Shown here: positions 42,792-52,757 of the stretch, in pieces
Position numbering within the stretch: position 1 is the first letter of the stretch
Layout: each line of letters begins with the position of its first letter
Origin: Pseudomonas sp. A34-9
Lineage (GTDB): Bacteria > Pseudomonadota > Gammaproteobacteria > Pseudomonadales > Pseudomonadaceae
Direction: 5' to 3'
Assembly (NCBI RefSeq): GCF_029543085.1
Contig: NZ_CP119967.1
Span: 3,684,501 to 3,748,500, forward strand
Length of the DNA stretch: 64,000 nt
The notes under the pieces: model-generated
What the model was told of the DNA's origin: nothing
What the model saw: only the letters and a program-made list of their open reading frames with translations
Database searches by the model: none
Made by a program: the position numbers and the translations under genes

Positions 42792-43415
42792 TCAGCCGCA
42801 GATCACGCTGACGGCGTTGCGCACGATCGCGGTCAGTTCGTCACGGGATTTGCCTGCTCGCGCGCGGATCGAAATGCTGTGCAGCAGCGAAGAAGTGATC
42901 ACTGCCAGCGCGGCGAGGTCGCTGTCGGGTTTCAGTTCGCCAGCGTCGATTGCCGTTTGCAGACGTGCTTCCAGATCAGCGTCCAACTGGCTGAGGCGTG
43001 CCGATAGCACATTGCGGATTTCCGGGTCTTCGACCGCTTCGGTGGTCGCCGTACCGATGGCAAAGCAGCCGCGAGGCTGGCCGTCGCCCGAGAAATAGAT
43101 CGCCAATTGCCCTTCGTAAAAACCGCGCAACGCCTGGGCCAGGGTCAGGCTGCTGTCGGTCAGCGCGGCCTGCATGGCGGCGTGCGCGGTGTCCCAATAT
43201 TGATCCAGCGCCTTGATGTACAGCGCGTGTTTATCACCGAACGCGGCGTACAGACTTGGCCGGTTCATGCCTGCGGCGGTGGCGATGCTGTCCAGCGAAG
43301 CGCCGGAATAACCGGTGTTCCAGAACACGCCAAGGGCCTGTTGCAGCGCTGTTTGCGGGTCATAGGCGCGAGGACGGCCGCGGCCTTTTCCTTCTGTCGA
43401 TTTATTTTGTGCCAT
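42792..43415 (-). CDS. TetR-family regulator
   Basis: The protein has 207 residues from the ATG at 43413-43415, with AAGGA ten bases upstream. The N-terminal helix-turn-helix is in SLDSIATAAGMNRPSLYAAFGDKHALY. The C-terminal part (RGCFAIGTATTEAVEDPEI) is of the AcuR/NemR-like group. It is divergent from the efflux operon starting at 43685 and is probably its repressor. Confidence 0.9.
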   Translation of the reverse strand: MAQNKSTEGKGRGRPRAYDPQTALQQALGVFWNTGYSGASLDSIATAAGMNRPSLYAAFGDKHALYIKALDQYWDTAHAAMQAALTDSSLTLAQALRGFYEGQLAIYFSGDGQPRGCFAIGTATTEAVEDPEIRNVLSARLSQLDADLEARLQTAIDAGELKPDSDLAALAVITSSLLHSISIRARAGKSRDELTAIVRNAVSVICG

Positions 43416-43684
43416 GCCGTACAAATTCCTTGCAAGGAGGGGAAGTCGCTCATATTCTTACATCATCGCACAAAATTAGGGAACCAGAAATTCCCTGGTC
43501 AACAGCTTTGTTGTTGCGCAGTTCGAATGGGCTGTAGCAACGACGAACAGCGGTAAGGAGCGATCCTCCCCCGCCGCGCACCGATTTGATTTTTCGCAGC
43601 CATTAATCACGTCGCGGCCACAGGCGATTGCCCCGGTCGGCCCGATGTCCCGTTTGCGCTTCAGCATTTTGGATAGAGCAGATC
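43416..43684. promoter_or_regulatory. Divergent promoter region of TetR gene and efflux operon
   Basis: This 269-bp gap should hold promoters in both directions and the operator. GGGAACCAGAAATTCCC (43480-43496) is an interrupted palindrome that could be an operator. No boxes could be assigned with confidence. Confidence 0.4.
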
Positions 43685-44815
43685 ATGACCCAGCCAATTG
43701 ATCTCACCGCAGTACATGCCAGTGCCCAGCCGATCCGGGATCTGGCGGACGCCCCGCCAAAAACACCGCTCAAGCAAAAGCTGCGGCCACTGTTGATGGC
43801 CGGCCTGCCCGCGCTGTTCGCGGTCATCGGCTACAGCCAATACCGGGCGAACGAGCCTTACGTTTCCACCGACAACGCCTATGCCCGCGTGGCCAAGGCA
43901 TCGATCAATGCACGGGTGTCCGGGCAAGTGGTCGAGATTGCCGTTGATGACAATCAACCTGTGCGCAAAGGCCAGGTGCTGTTTCGCATCGATCCCCAAC
44001 CGCTGCAGATTGCGGTCGACCGCGCCGAAGCCCAGCTAGGCAATGCTCGCCTGCGCATCGACGGCCTCAAGGCCAGCTATCGCCAGCAACAGGCCGAACT
44101 GCAATCGGCGCGAGCATCGGCGGACTACGATCAGAAAGAATTCGTCCGCAAAAAAGCGCTGATCGCCAGCGAGTTTGTTTCGCGGGCGGCTTATGAGCGC
44201 GCCGACACCGACCTGAAAGTCTCACGCCAACGCATCGCCGCGATCGAGCAACAGATCGCCAGCACCGTGGTCGCCCTCAACGGTGATCCTGACATCGCCA
44301 TCGACCGCCACCCGACGGTGCGTGAAGCCAAGGCTCAGCTCGACGAGGCGCAGCTTTATCTGTCCTACGCCACGGTGATCGCACCGGCAGACGGCATCGT
44401 TGCCAAGGTCGACGACTTGCAGGTGGGCAATTACGTGAGTAACGGCAGCGCGGCGTTCGCGCTGATTTCCGACCGCGAGACCTGGGTCGAAGCCAACTTC
44501 CGCGAAACCCAACTCACCCACATGCGCCCCGGTCAAACGGCGACGATCACGCTCGACACTTATCCTGACCGGCCCTTCAAGGCCCACGTGATCAGCATGA
44601 GTCCCGGCGCCGGCGCGGACTTCGCCCTGCTGCCGCCAGAGAACGCGACCGGCAACTGGGTCAAGGTCGTGCAACGGGTGCCGGTGCGCCTCGAACTCGA
44701 TGACGCCGACCCGGCCATGCCGCTGTTCTCCGGCACCAGTGCCACGGTTGAGGTCGACACCGGCCACCGCACGCCTTGGTGGTATCCATTCAAGTCGTTG
44801 CTCAGCGCGGGGTAA
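43685..44815 (+). CDS. HlyD/EmrA-type membrane fusion protein
   Basis: The 376-residue periplasmic adaptor has one N-terminal transmembrane helix (about 38-56), the biotinyl-lipoyl half-motif STDNAYARVAKASINARVSGQVVEI, a coiled-coil hairpin (about 105-190) and beta-barrel parts with VEANFRETQLTHMRPGQTATI. It joins the inner-membrane pump to the outer-membrane factor. It is first in a same-strand operon with the DHA2 pump 6 bp further on. Confidence 0.9.
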   Translation: MTQPIDLTAVHASAQPIRDLADAPPKTPLKQKLRPLLMAGLPALFAVIGYSQYRANEPYVSTDNAYARVAKASINARVSGQVVEIAVDDNQPVRKGQVLFRIDPQPLQIAVDRAEAQLGNARLRIDGLKASYRQQQAELQSARASADYDQKEFVRKKALIASEFVSRAAYERADTDLKVSRQRIAAIEQQIASTVVALNGDPDIAIDRHPTVREAKAQLDEAQLYLSYATVIAPADGIVAKVDDLQVGNYVSNGSAAFALISDRETWVEANFRETQLTHMRPGQTATITLDTYPDRPFKAHVISMSPGAGADFALLPPENATGNWVKVVQRVPVRLELDDADPAMPLFSGTSATVEVDTGHRTPWWYPFKSLLSAG

Positions 44816-44821
44816 TGGGTG

Positions 44822-46285
44822 ATGAACAACACTGCTGATCTGCGTGCATTGCGCTTCGTCGCTTTACTGGCGACTTATCTGCAATCGATGAATCTGCCGT
44901 TGCCCAATGCCGCGCTGCGTTTGATCCAAGGCAGTCTGTCGATGACTGACGATCAGGCCGGATGGATTTTCACGGCTTATCTGGCCGCCAGCGCGATCAC
45001 TTTGCCGGTCGCCCAGTGGCTCGCCGCCGCCTTCGGCTTGAAGCGGGTCTATCAGATTGCCCTGGTGCTGTTTGCCCTCGGTCTGTGGCTCGGCACATTG
45101 GCCAGCACGCCGCTGGAATTCATCGCCACGCGCATTCTGCAAGGCCTGGCCAGTGGCGTATTGGCGCCGCTGTCGATGGCAATTGCCGTGGAAACCTTGC
45201 CCGCTGAAAAGCGTCCTGCGTTCGGCGCGAAATGGACAGCGCTGGTGCTGTTCGGCATCGTCAGCGGGCCGAGCATTGGCGGCCTGATCTGCGAGTACTT
45301 CGACTGGCGGCCCATGTTCTACCTCAGCCTGCCGCTGATCGCGTACATCTTCCTGGTGGTGACGTTGCTGCTCGCCGAGAAAAAAGCCGAGCAGCGTCCG
45401 CCGTACGACTTTTTCGGTTTCGGCACCTTCACCCTCGGCATGATTAGCCTGCAGATGCTCCTCGACCGTGGCGAGCGCCTGGGCTGGTTCGACTCGCTGG
45501 AAATCTGCATCGAAGCGCTGACCTGCGCGCTCGGGCTGTACCTGTTCATCGTGCATCGGTGGACCGCCAAGGTGCACTTTGTCAGCAAGGCGTTGCTCGG
45601 CGATCGCAACTTCGTGCTGGCGACGGTGATGTTCTTCGCCCTCGGTTTCGTCCTGCTGTCGACCATGGCGCTGACCTCGCCGATGCTCGACGAAATCATG
45701 GGCTACCCGCCGGACACCACCGGCTTCCTGACCATCCCGCGTGGCATCGGCCTGGTCGGCGCGTTCCTGCTGATGGGCCGTGCGCCGAACTGGATCGACA
45801 CACGGCTGTTTATTGCCGCCGGTATCGCGCTGGTCGTCTACGCCAATGGGCTGATGCTCGGCTACTCGCCGCTGATGGACTGGACGCCCGTGGCCTGGAG
45901 CGGATTCATTCAAGGCGTCGGCCTCGGCGTATTGATGCCGGCGCTGAGCAAGGTCGCGTTCAGCACTCTCAACCCGGCATTGCGCCCGGAAGCCACCGGT
46001 CTGTTCAACCTGATGCGCGTCTATGGCAGCACCCTCGGTGTGGCAGTGGTGCAGATCTTTTTCTTCAACAACACCCAGGCCATGCACGTCGCGCTGGTCA
46101 GTCAGCTGACGCCCTACAGCACGGCACTGCCGACCTCGTTATCGGCGCTGGAAGGTTTGAATCACCTGGTGACCCATCAGGCCGCGTTCGTCGCAGTCAT
46201 GGGCCAGTTCAAGATTCTGATGCTGGTGATGCTCGCGGTGAGTCCGCTGTTGCTGTTGCTGCGCAAACCGGCTGCGGCCAACTGA
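44822..46285 (+). CDS. DHA2-family MFS efflux pump (EmrB-like)
   Basis: This 487-residue protein has about 14 transmembrane helices and EmrB signature regions (GWIFTAYLAASAITLPVAQWLAAAFGLKRVYQ; ATRILQGLASGVLAPLSMAIAVETLP; FGIVSGPSIGGLI). It should use proton flux to expel hydrophobic drugs. A GTG three bases earlier is an alternative start. Second gene of the operon. Confidence 0.92.
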   Translation: MNNTADLRALRFVALLATYLQSMNLPLPNAALRLIQGSLSMTDDQAGWIFTAYLAASAITLPVAQWLAAAFGLKRVYQIALVLFALGLWLGTLASTPLEFIATRILQGLASGVLAPLSMAIAVETLPAEKRPAFGAKWTALVLFGIVSGPSIGGLICEYFDWRPMFYLSLPLIAYIFLVVTLLLAEKKAEQRPPYDFFGFGTFTLGMISLQMLLDRGERLGWFDSLEICIEALTCALGLYLFIVHRWTAKVHFVSKALLGDRNFVLATVMFFALGFVLLSTMALTSPMLDEIMGYPPDTTGFLTIPRGIGLVGAFLLMGRAPNWIDTRLFIAAGIALVVYANGLMLGYSPLMDWTPVAWSGFIQGVGLGVLMPALSKVAFSTLNPALRPEATGLFNLMRVYGSTLGVAVVQIFFFNNTQAMHVALVSQLTPYSTALPTSLSALEGLNHLVTHQAAFVAVMGQFKILMLVMLAVSPLLLLLRKPAAAN

Positions 46286-46304
46286 TCTTTGTGGAGTCTG
46301 CAAA

Positions 46305-47771
46305 ATGAAAACGTCTACGCGCTTCACTCGTTCAGCAATCCCCGGAACCTTCAGCGCATTGGCCCTGATGGTGATGCTCTCGGCCTGCACTGTCGGCCCT
46401 GTTTTTCAGCGTCCCGCCGCCAGTTCGTCAGAACACTACGATGAACAAGCCGAGCAATCCTCCGGCGCTCAACGCTTCGACATGGGCCAACGCCTGCACG
46501 GCGATTGGTGGACGGCACTGCGCTCGCCGAAACTCGATCAAGTGATGCGCCGCGCCATCGACGGCAACCTTGAACTGGTCGCCGCTGACGCAACGTTGCG
46601 CCAGGCCGCCGCGTCAGTTGCCGCAGCGGAAGGCGCGCTGTACCCGCAAGTGGATTTCGCGGCGGCGGGCGGTCGTCAACGCAGCCACAATGGACCGCAG
46701 CCGAGCGTTGCCAATGTCTACGCCATCGGCCCGCGAGTGGCATTCGATCTGGATGCCTTCGGCGGTATCAAGCGTGAAGTCGAAGGCCAGCAGGCGTTGG
46801 CCGATTTGCACAAACACCGCTACGAAGCGGCCTACCTCACACTGACCGGTGAAGTGGCCCGACAGGCGTTGCTCATCGCCTCGGCCAACGCGCAGATCGC
46901 GGCCGTGCAAACGCTGCTGGCCAATGACACAAAGAACCTTAATCTGGTACAACGCGCTCAGCAGAGCGGCAGCACCACGCGCATTGATGTGTCGCTGGCC
47001 GAAACCCGCCTCGCTCAGGATCGCACCCTGCTGCCGCCCCTCGCCCAGCAGCGTGATGCGGCGCGGCATGCCTTGTCGATTCTCGCTGGCAAAGGCCCGG
47101 CCGACTGGATCGCGCCGGACTTTACCCTCGACGACTTTGCCTTGCCAGCGACGCTGCCGGTCAGCCTGCCCTCGGAAACCGCGCGCACCCGGCCGGACAT
47201 CCTGCAGGCCGAAGCCGAACTGCACATGGCCAGTGCCGCCGTGGGCGTAGCGACGGCCAATCTCTATCCGCGTATCGAACTGTCGGCCTCGTTGGCGCAA
47301 GCCGCTTCCGGCAATGGCGGCGCGGCGCTGTGGGGCTTTGCTGCCGGGCTGACCGCGCCAATCTTCAATGGCGGCACGCTGAAAGCCGAGCGCCAGGCCG
47401 CCGTCGATGGCTACAACGCCTCACTCGCGCGTTATCAGCAGACGCTGATTCAGTCGTTCGGCCAGGTCGCGGACAGCTTGCAGGCGATCCATCACGGCGC
47501 CGAACAAAACCTTGCGCAGGACGATGCATTGCGCGCCGCTGACAGCAGCTTGCGACTCAACCAACAGGCTTACGCCCAAGGCGAAAACAGCGTTCTGCAA
47601 GTGCTCGAAGCCGAGCGTGCCTACGAGCAAGCGTTGCTCGGGCAGATTCAGGTGAAGACCGCGCGCTATCTCGACACCGTGCAGTTGTACGTGGCGCTGG
47701 GCGGCAATGCCGTCGGTGTCTTCGAGCAGAAAATCGCCGCGCGAGCCGGCACCGAGCAAACACCGCTGTAA
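46305..47771 (+). CDS. NodT/OprM-type outer-membrane efflux lipoprotein
   Basis: The 488-residue protein has a signal sequence with lipobox VMLSAC and two OEP repeats of TolC type: DATLRQAAASVAAAEGALYPQVDF in the first and ARTRPDILQAEAELHMASAAVGVATANLYPRIELSAS in the second. It completes the tripartite pump as the outer-membrane channel. Its start lies 19 bp after the pump gene stop. Confidence 0.92.
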   Translation: MKTSTRFTRSAIPGTFSALALMVMLSACTVGPVFQRPAASSSEHYDEQAEQSSGAQRFDMGQRLHGDWWTALRSPKLDQVMRRAIDGNLELVAADATLRQAAASVAAAEGALYPQVDFAAAGGRQRSHNGPQPSVANVYAIGPRVAFDLDAFGGIKREVEGQQALADLHKHRYEAAYLTLTGEVARQALLIASANAQIAAVQTLLANDTKNLNLVQRAQQSGSTTRIDVSLAETRLAQDRTLLPPLAQQRDAARHALSILAGKGPADWIAPDFTLDDFALPATLPVSLPSETARTRPDILQAEAELHMASAAVGVATANLYPRIELSASLAQAASGNGGAALWGFAAGLTAPIFNGGTLKAERQAAVDGYNASLARYQQTLIQSFGQVADSLQAIHHGAEQNLAQDDALRAADSSLRLNQQAYAQGENSVLQVLEAERAYEQALLGQIQVKTARYLDTVQLYVALGGNAVGVFEQKIAARAGTEQTPL

Positions 47772-47793
47772 CCACCGACACTGGAGAAAAACC

Positions 47794-48747
47794 ATGACTT
47801 ACGAAGCCTTTCACGGTGCGCTTCGCGACACCCGCTGGCCGCTGAACAACGGCGCTGGCTCGATGCCGGCCGTTGGCTTTGGCACGTTGTTCCGCGATTT
47901 GAGCACCACCACTGAAGCGGTCAAATGCGCGTTGGAGGTGGGTTTCCGCCATTTCGACTGCGCCGAGCGCTATCGCAATGAAACGCAGATCGGCGTGGCG
48001 TTTCAGCAGGTTTTTGCTGCCGGCCAGATTCGCCGTGAAGACGTGTTCATCACCACCAAACTGTGGAACACCAACCACCGGCCCGAGCGGGTCAAGCCTG
48101 CCTTCGAGGCGAGCTGTCAGCGTCTGCAAACCGACTACATCGATTGCTACCTGATCCACACGCCGTTCGCTTTTCAGGCGGGGGATGATCAGGACCCACG
48201 GGATGTGTTCGGCCATGTCATTTACGATGGCGAGATCACGTTGCTCGACACCTGGCGTGCGCTGGAAAGTCTGGTGGACGAAGGTCGCTGCAAGTCCATC
48301 GGCCTGTCGGACATCACTTTGCAGGCGCTGAAAGAAATCGTCGCACACGCCCGGATCAAACCGGCCGTGGTGCAGATCGAGTCGCACCCGTACCTGCCGG
48401 AATGGGAAATGCTCGAGTTCTGCCAACAGCAAGGCATCATCCTTCTGGCGTTCGCGCCGCTGGGCCACGGGATGCAACCGAACGTCCTTGCCGACGCTGT
48501 GCTGACCGGCATTGCCCGACATGTGCAGAAGACCCCGGCGCAAGTGGCGCTGGCGTGGGCGGTGCAGCGTGGCACGGCGTTTCTGACGACGTCAGCGACG
48601 CCGAGCCATATTCAGGAGAATTTTGATATAGCGACATTGCCGCAACGGGCGATGCGTGAGATCAAGGAAGATATCAGCACGCGGATCCGTTTCAATTCGG
48701 TGGTGGAAACCGGGGTGCCGGGGTTTATTGCTGGGCGTACGGCTTGA
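47794..48747 (+). CDS. Aldo/keto reductase
   Basis: The 317-residue TIM-barrel oxidoreductase has MPAVGFGTLF, the catalytic tetrad Asp-Tyr-Lys-His (FDCAERYRNE, TTKLWNT, YLIHTPF) and the NADPH-binding C-terminal SATPSHIQENF. It reduces carbonyls with NADPH. It follows the efflux gene by 22 bp, so it may detoxify a substrate of the pump or simply share regulation. Confidence 0.88.
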   Translation: MTYEAFHGALRDTRWPLNNGAGSMPAVGFGTLFRDLSTTTEAVKCALEVGFRHFDCAERYRNETQIGVAFQQVFAAGQIRREDVFITTKLWNTNHRPERVKPAFEASCQRLQTDYIDCYLIHTPFAFQAGDDQDPRDVFGHVIYDGEITLLDTWRALESLVDEGRCKSIGLSDITLQALKEIVAHARIKPAVVQIESHPYLPEWEMLEFCQQQGIILLAFAPLGHGMQPNVLADAVLTGIARHVQKTPAQVALAWAVQRGTAFLTTSATPSHIQENFDIATLPQRAMREIKEDISTRIRFNSVVETGVPGFIAGRTA

Positions 48748-48769
48748 AGTCGGTGGCGTGACGCAGAGT

Positions 48770-48925
48770 GTAACCCTCACCCCCGGCCCTCTCCCGGAGG
48801 GAGAGGGAGCCTGATCGCGTGCTATTCAAATCCTGAGTTCGACTTGATCTTTCAGGTCGGCGGACAGCGCAAGACACCTCGGTCAGTCCCCTCTCCCTTC
48901 GGGAGAGGGTTAGGGTGAGGGGCCG
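48770..48925. repeat. CCCTCACCC/CTCTCCC interspersed repeat pair
   Basis: Two inverted copies flank this gap: GTAACCCTCACCCCCGGCCC at the left and CTCTCCC...GGGTTAGGGTGAGGGGC at the right. It is the same family as 10241-10345, including GACTGACCGAGGTG in complement. The fold could end transcription of the efflux operon. Confidence 0.8.
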
Positions 48926-48985
48926 CCATAAAAAGTGAACCGCGATTCACCAACACCACACAACCCACCATAAGGCGGAACAACG

Positions 48986-49921
48986 ATGGACGTTTTCCAG
49001 AGCATGCGGTTCTTCGTCGCCGTCGCGCAAAGCGGCAGCTTCACAGCGGCCGCCGAGTTGCTCGACACCACCACAACCAACGTCTCCAAAGCCGTGTCGG
49101 CCCTTGAAGCCCGCTTGCACACACGTCTGATCAACCGCACCACCCGCCGCCTCGCCCTGACCGAAGCCGGGCTGCGTTACCTGCAACGCTGCGAGCGCAT
49201 CCTCGACGATGTCCGCGAGGCCGACGAAGAAGCCGGCACTGCGCAAACCCTGCCCGTGGGCCGCTTGAAAATCCATGCGATGTCGGCCATCGGCAACCAC
49301 TACGTGATCGACGCCATCGCCCGCTATCGCGAGATTCATCCCACGGTGATGTTCGACCTGACCCTGACCAACCGCGTGCCGGACCTGCTCGAAGAGGGCT
49401 ACGACATGTCCATCGTATTGGCCCGCGAACTGCCGGATTCCGGCTTCGTCGCGCAGCGTCTGGGCATCACCTACAGCATCCTCTGCGCCTCACCCGCGTA
49501 CCTGGAAAAACGCGGCACACCGCACTCGCCCGCCGCCCTGGGCGAACACGAGTGCCTGCGCATCGTCAACACGGTAATGCCGGTGGAGCACTGGACGTTC
49601 GAAGGTCCGCAAGGCCTGGAGACCATCACCATTCCCCTGTCACCCTTCCACATCAACACCGCCGACGGCATGACCATCGCGATCAGAAAAGGCATGGGTA
49701 TCGGCATTCAGCCGATAGCGTCGGCCGTGGATGGCCTGCGTGCGGGGACGTTGGTGCGGGTGTTGCCGGAGTACCGGCTGGAGGAGTTGAACCTGTTCGC
49801 GATCTATCCGTCGCGCAAGTTCGTTGATGCGAAGACCAAAACCTGGGTGGATTTTCTCAAGCAGTCGATCCCGGAATTACTGGCATCGGATGAAGATATT
49901 GCGGGAGCAAGAAAGCACTGA
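48986..49921 (+). CDS. LysR-family transcriptional regulator
   Basis: The 311-residue regulator has the helix-turn-helix SGSFTAAAELLDTTTTNVSKAVSALEARLHTRLINRTTRRLALTE (across residues 15-60) and a substrate-binding domain of the CrgA type. No divergent partner is close. The start is preceded by AAGGCGGAA. Confidence 0.9.
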   Translation: MDVFQSMRFFVAVAQSGSFTAAAELLDTTTTNVSKAVSALEARLHTRLINRTTRRLALTEAGLRYLQRCERILDDVREADEEAGTAQTLPVGRLKIHAMSAIGNHYVIDAIARYREIHPTVMFDLTLTNRVPDLLEEGYDMSIVLARELPDSGFVAQRLGITYSILCASPAYLEKRGTPHSPAALGEHECLRIVNTVMPVEHWTFEGPQGLETITIPLSPFHINTADGMTIAIRKGMGIGIQPIASAVDGLRAGTLVRVLPEYRLEELNLFAIYPSRKFVDAKTKTWVDFLKQSIPELLASDEDIAGARKH

Positions 49922-49965
49922 GCGCAGCAGACAAGGAGTGTCGACCCTCCCTTCTCTGCACTGAA

Positions 49966-50223
49966 TCAACTGGAGCAGCCAGTGCCCATGACCTGGTATT
50001 GCAAAACATGGCGCTCGCCATGGGAATCTTCATAAGTCATCTGAACCGGCACCGGTGCACACTCGTTCGCCGGCTCAGTGATCGAGATCACATGTTCGAT
50101 ATCGAGTTTTGTCGAGTAGGCATAGGTTTCGACCGGCAGGTTTTGCGTTTCTGTCGTACCCGCATAGGCCTGTGCGCCCAGACTGCCAAGCAGTAACGCC
50201 ATTGCGATTTTCATTGCGTTCAT
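49966..50223 (-). CDS. DUF2790 family periplasmic protein
   Basis: The protein has 85 residues from the ATG at 50221-50223 (a second Met three codons on; a GTG at 50232 is also possible). A signal peptide ends AQAYAG. The mature part has the DUF2790 signature YAYSTKLDIEHVISITEP, CAPVPVQMTYEDSHG and VMGTGCS with two cysteines for a disulfide. Function unknown; some members respond to copper. Confidence 0.85.
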   Translation of the reverse strand: MNAMKIAMALLLGSLGAQAYAGTTETQNLPVETYAYSTKLDIEHVISITEPANECAPVPVQMTYEDSHGERHVLQYQVMGTGCSS

Positions 50224-50453
50224 GAGGTTCACCGTCTCGTTGAGTTGACCGCTTCAGCGTGATTGCTGGCGGCTTGAGGACGATGCTAGGGAATGACGGT
50301 GGCGGGAAAAATCGGGCGACGGGACAAACACTGTTGCCAAATCGGAGGGGAATGGCAGCGCACGTGTCAGAGGGGGGTTCAATCCGAGGCGGAGGATTTA
50401 TATTCCGGAATCAACAGCGTCACCTCTTATCGGTCTGCCGCAAATGGCTACGC
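50224..50453. other. Intergenic stretch
   Basis: No gene or strong hairpin is seen between the two small minus-strand genes. Confidence 0.5.
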
Positions 50454-50648
50454 TCAGGCGAGGTAAAAGAAGTACAGCGCCAAACCCAGCAACTGCATGA
50501 TCAACAGGATCGCAAGCAGGTGATTGCAGCCCTTCCACACCTTGCTCACCGGTTGGTTTTTGGCCACTCGGTAACGAAGATAGCTGTCGAGTGAAAGCGA
50601 CGCCGTGGGAATGAGCACGAACAGAAACGTCAAAAAGAAATTAAACAT
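50454..50648 (-). CDS. Small two-helix membrane protein
   Basis: The protein has 64 residues from the ATG at 50646-50648. Hydrophobic helices span about 2-18 and 40-62 with a basic loop YLRYRVAKNQPVSKVWKG between. The ribosome site AAAGGA lies very close to this ATG, so an upstream start up to 50711 cannot be excluded. Function unknown. Confidence 0.55.
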   Translation of the reverse strand: MFNFFLTFLFVLIPTASLSLDSYLRYRVAKNQPVSKVWKGCNHLLAILLIMQLLGLALYFFYLA

Positions 50649-50883
50649 TTCCTTTGCCCATCGACTCCCAACATGAAACCGGATTTGTTCGCTGCATCGT
50701 GCGCTGCTCAAGTCGTCTGAGCAGACAGCTTAGCTGATCGGCATGCCCCCGGAATCCGTGGGGTCCTGCAACGCAGCGATCCCGGGCAATAACACTTAGT
50801 GGGGACAAGTCGGTGAAGTGCAAACCCGCAAAGCCGCCATTCAATGGCAGAATCCCCTGACCCTGAAGATTTCGGAGACCACA

Positions 50884-52743
50884 ATGCTGCGCGTGTTTGA
50901 ACAACGGCTCGACCCCTTCCCCCCCGACGAAGCGCCCCCTCCGCCCGTTGGCCTGATGCGGTTCCTGTGGGCCTGCACGCGCGGTGCACGCGGTTATATC
51001 CTGGCGCTGGCGCTGCTCAGTGCCGGTGTTTCTATCTACGAAGCCTGGCTGTTTTCCTTTCTCGGCCAGGTCGTCGATCTGCTCTCAACGTGGCAGGCCG
51101 GCGGTGGTGTCAACGCGCAAGAGAGTCGCATGCTCTGGGGCATCGGCATCGTGTTGTTGATCAGCATCGGCCTGGTGGCGTTGCGCACCATGGTTCAGCA
51201 CCAGATCCTGGCGATCAATTTACCGTTGCGGCTGCGCTGGGACTTTCACCGGCTGATGCTGCGGCAAAGCCTTTCGTTCTTCTCCGATGAGTTCTCCGGA
51301 CGGGTCACGACCAAGGTCATGCAGACCGCATTGGCGGTGCGCGAAGTCTTGTTCACGCTCATCGAAATCGCCCCCGGCATCGGCGTTTACTTCATTGCGA
51401 TTATCGCCCTCGCCGGCGGCTTTGCGCTGAAACTGATGCTGCCATTCATTATCTGGGTCGCGTTGTTCGGGCTGGCCATGGTGTATTTTGTGCCGCGTCT
51501 GGGCCAGGTCGGCCAGGAACAGGCCGATGCGCGATCGTCGATGACCGGACGCATTGCCGACGCTTACACCAACATCACCACGGTGAAACTGTTCTCGCAC
51601 TCCAAACGCGAAGCGCACTTCGCCCGCGCGGCGATGGAAGATTTCAAGCTCACCGGTTTTCGCCAGATGCGCCTGGTCAGTCAGTTCGAAATCGTCAATC
51701 AGGCGCTGGTGGTCGGGCTGATTATCGGTGCCGGCGGTTATGCCCTGTGGCTGTGGCACCTCGGCCAGGTCGGCACCGGCGCGGTGGCGGCGATCACCGC
51801 GATGGCGCTGCGCATCAATGGCATGTCGCACTGGATCATGTGGCAAATGACCTCGCTGTTCGAGAACATCGGCACCGTGCAGGATGGCATGGCCACCCTC
51901 ACCCGTGGCCCCAAAGTGCAGGACGCGCCGAACGCCGGCGTGCTGGTGCCGGCTGGCGGCGCGGTGACGTTCGACAAGGTCAATTTCAACTACAACGGCG
52001 AACGCCAGGTCCTCGACAACCTGAGCCTGAGCATCCGCGCCGGCGAAAAAATCGGTCTGGTCGGCCGCTCCGGTGCGGGCAAGTCGACGCTGATCAATCT
52101 GCTGCTGCGTTTCTATGATGTCGACAGCGGCGAGATTCGCATCGACGGCCAGAACATCGCGCAGGTGAGCCAAGACAGCCTGCGCAGCGCCATCGGCATG
52201 GTCACCCAGGACACATCGCTGCTGCACCGCTCGATTCGCGACAACATCGCCTACGGCCGCCCGGACGCCAGCGACGAAGATATCCGCCGCGCCGCCGCCA
52301 ACGCGCAGGCCGACGGCTTCATCGGCCAACTGAGCGACAAGCAAGGCCACAGCGGCTACGACACTCTGGTCGGTGAACGCGGCATCAAGCTCTCCGGCGG
52401 CCAGCGTCAACGCATCGCCATCGCCCGGGTGATGCTGAAGAACGCGCCGATCCTGCTGCTCGACGAAGCCACCAGTGCGCTGGACTCCGAAGTCGAAGTG
52501 GCCATTCAGGAAAGCCTCGATGAAATGATGCAGGGCAAAACCGTGATCGCCATCGCCCATCGGTTGTCGACGATTGCCGCGATGGATCGACTGATCGTCA
52601 TGGATGAGGGACGGATTATCGAGCAAGGAACGCACGCAGAACTGCTGAACAGAAACGGCATTTATGCACGGCTCTGGCAGCATCAGAGCGGCGGGTTTCT
52701 GGGTGAGGATCAGGGCGTGGCGGCGGCGATGGATCAGGCTTGA
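50884..52743 (+). CDS. ABC exporter, fused permease and ATPase
   Basis: The protein has 619 residues from the ATG at 50884 (GGAG seven bases upstream). Six transmembrane helices (about 20-330) precede an ATPase domain with Walker A GRSGAGKS at 394-401, signature LSGGQRQR, Walker B ILLLDEATSALD and the H-loop AIAHRLST. It is an MsbA/multidrug-type half transporter that should work as a homodimer exporting lipid or hydrophobic compounds. It is monocistronic. Confidence 0.92.
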   Translation: MLRVFEQRLDPFPPDEAPPPPVGLMRFLWACTRGARGYILALALLSAGVSIYEAWLFSFLGQVVDLLSTWQAGGGVNAQESRMLWGIGIVLLISIGLVALRTMVQHQILAINLPLRLRWDFHRLMLRQSLSFFSDEFSGRVTTKVMQTALAVREVLFTLIEIAPGIGVYFIAIIALAGGFALKLMLPFIIWVALFGLAMVYFVPRLGQVGQEQADARSSMTGRIADAYTNITTVKLFSHSKREAHFARAAMEDFKLTGFRQMRLVSQFEIVNQALVVGLIIGAGGYALWLWHLGQVGTGAVAAITAMALRINGMSHWIMWQMTSLFENIGTVQDGMATLTRGPKVQDAPNAGVLVPAGGAVTFDKVNFNYNGERQVLDNLSLSIRAGEKIGLVGRSGAGKSTLINLLLRFYDVDSGEIRIDGQNIAQVSQDSLRSAIGMVTQDTSLLHRSIRDNIAYGRPDASDEDIRRAAANAQADGFIGQLSDKQGHSGYDTLVGERGIKLSGGQRQRIAIARVMLKNAPILLLDEATSALDSEVEVAIQESLDEMMQGKTVIAIAHRLSTIAAMDRLIVMDEGRIIEQGTHAELLNRNGIYARLWQHQSGGFLGEDQGVAAAMDQA

Positions 52744-52757
52744 GGTCCCCACATGAT

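Noticed and set aside
51220..52752. 510-codon frame antisense to the ABC exporter
   Set aside because: Complete overlap with Walker A, signature and Walker B sequences on the other strand.
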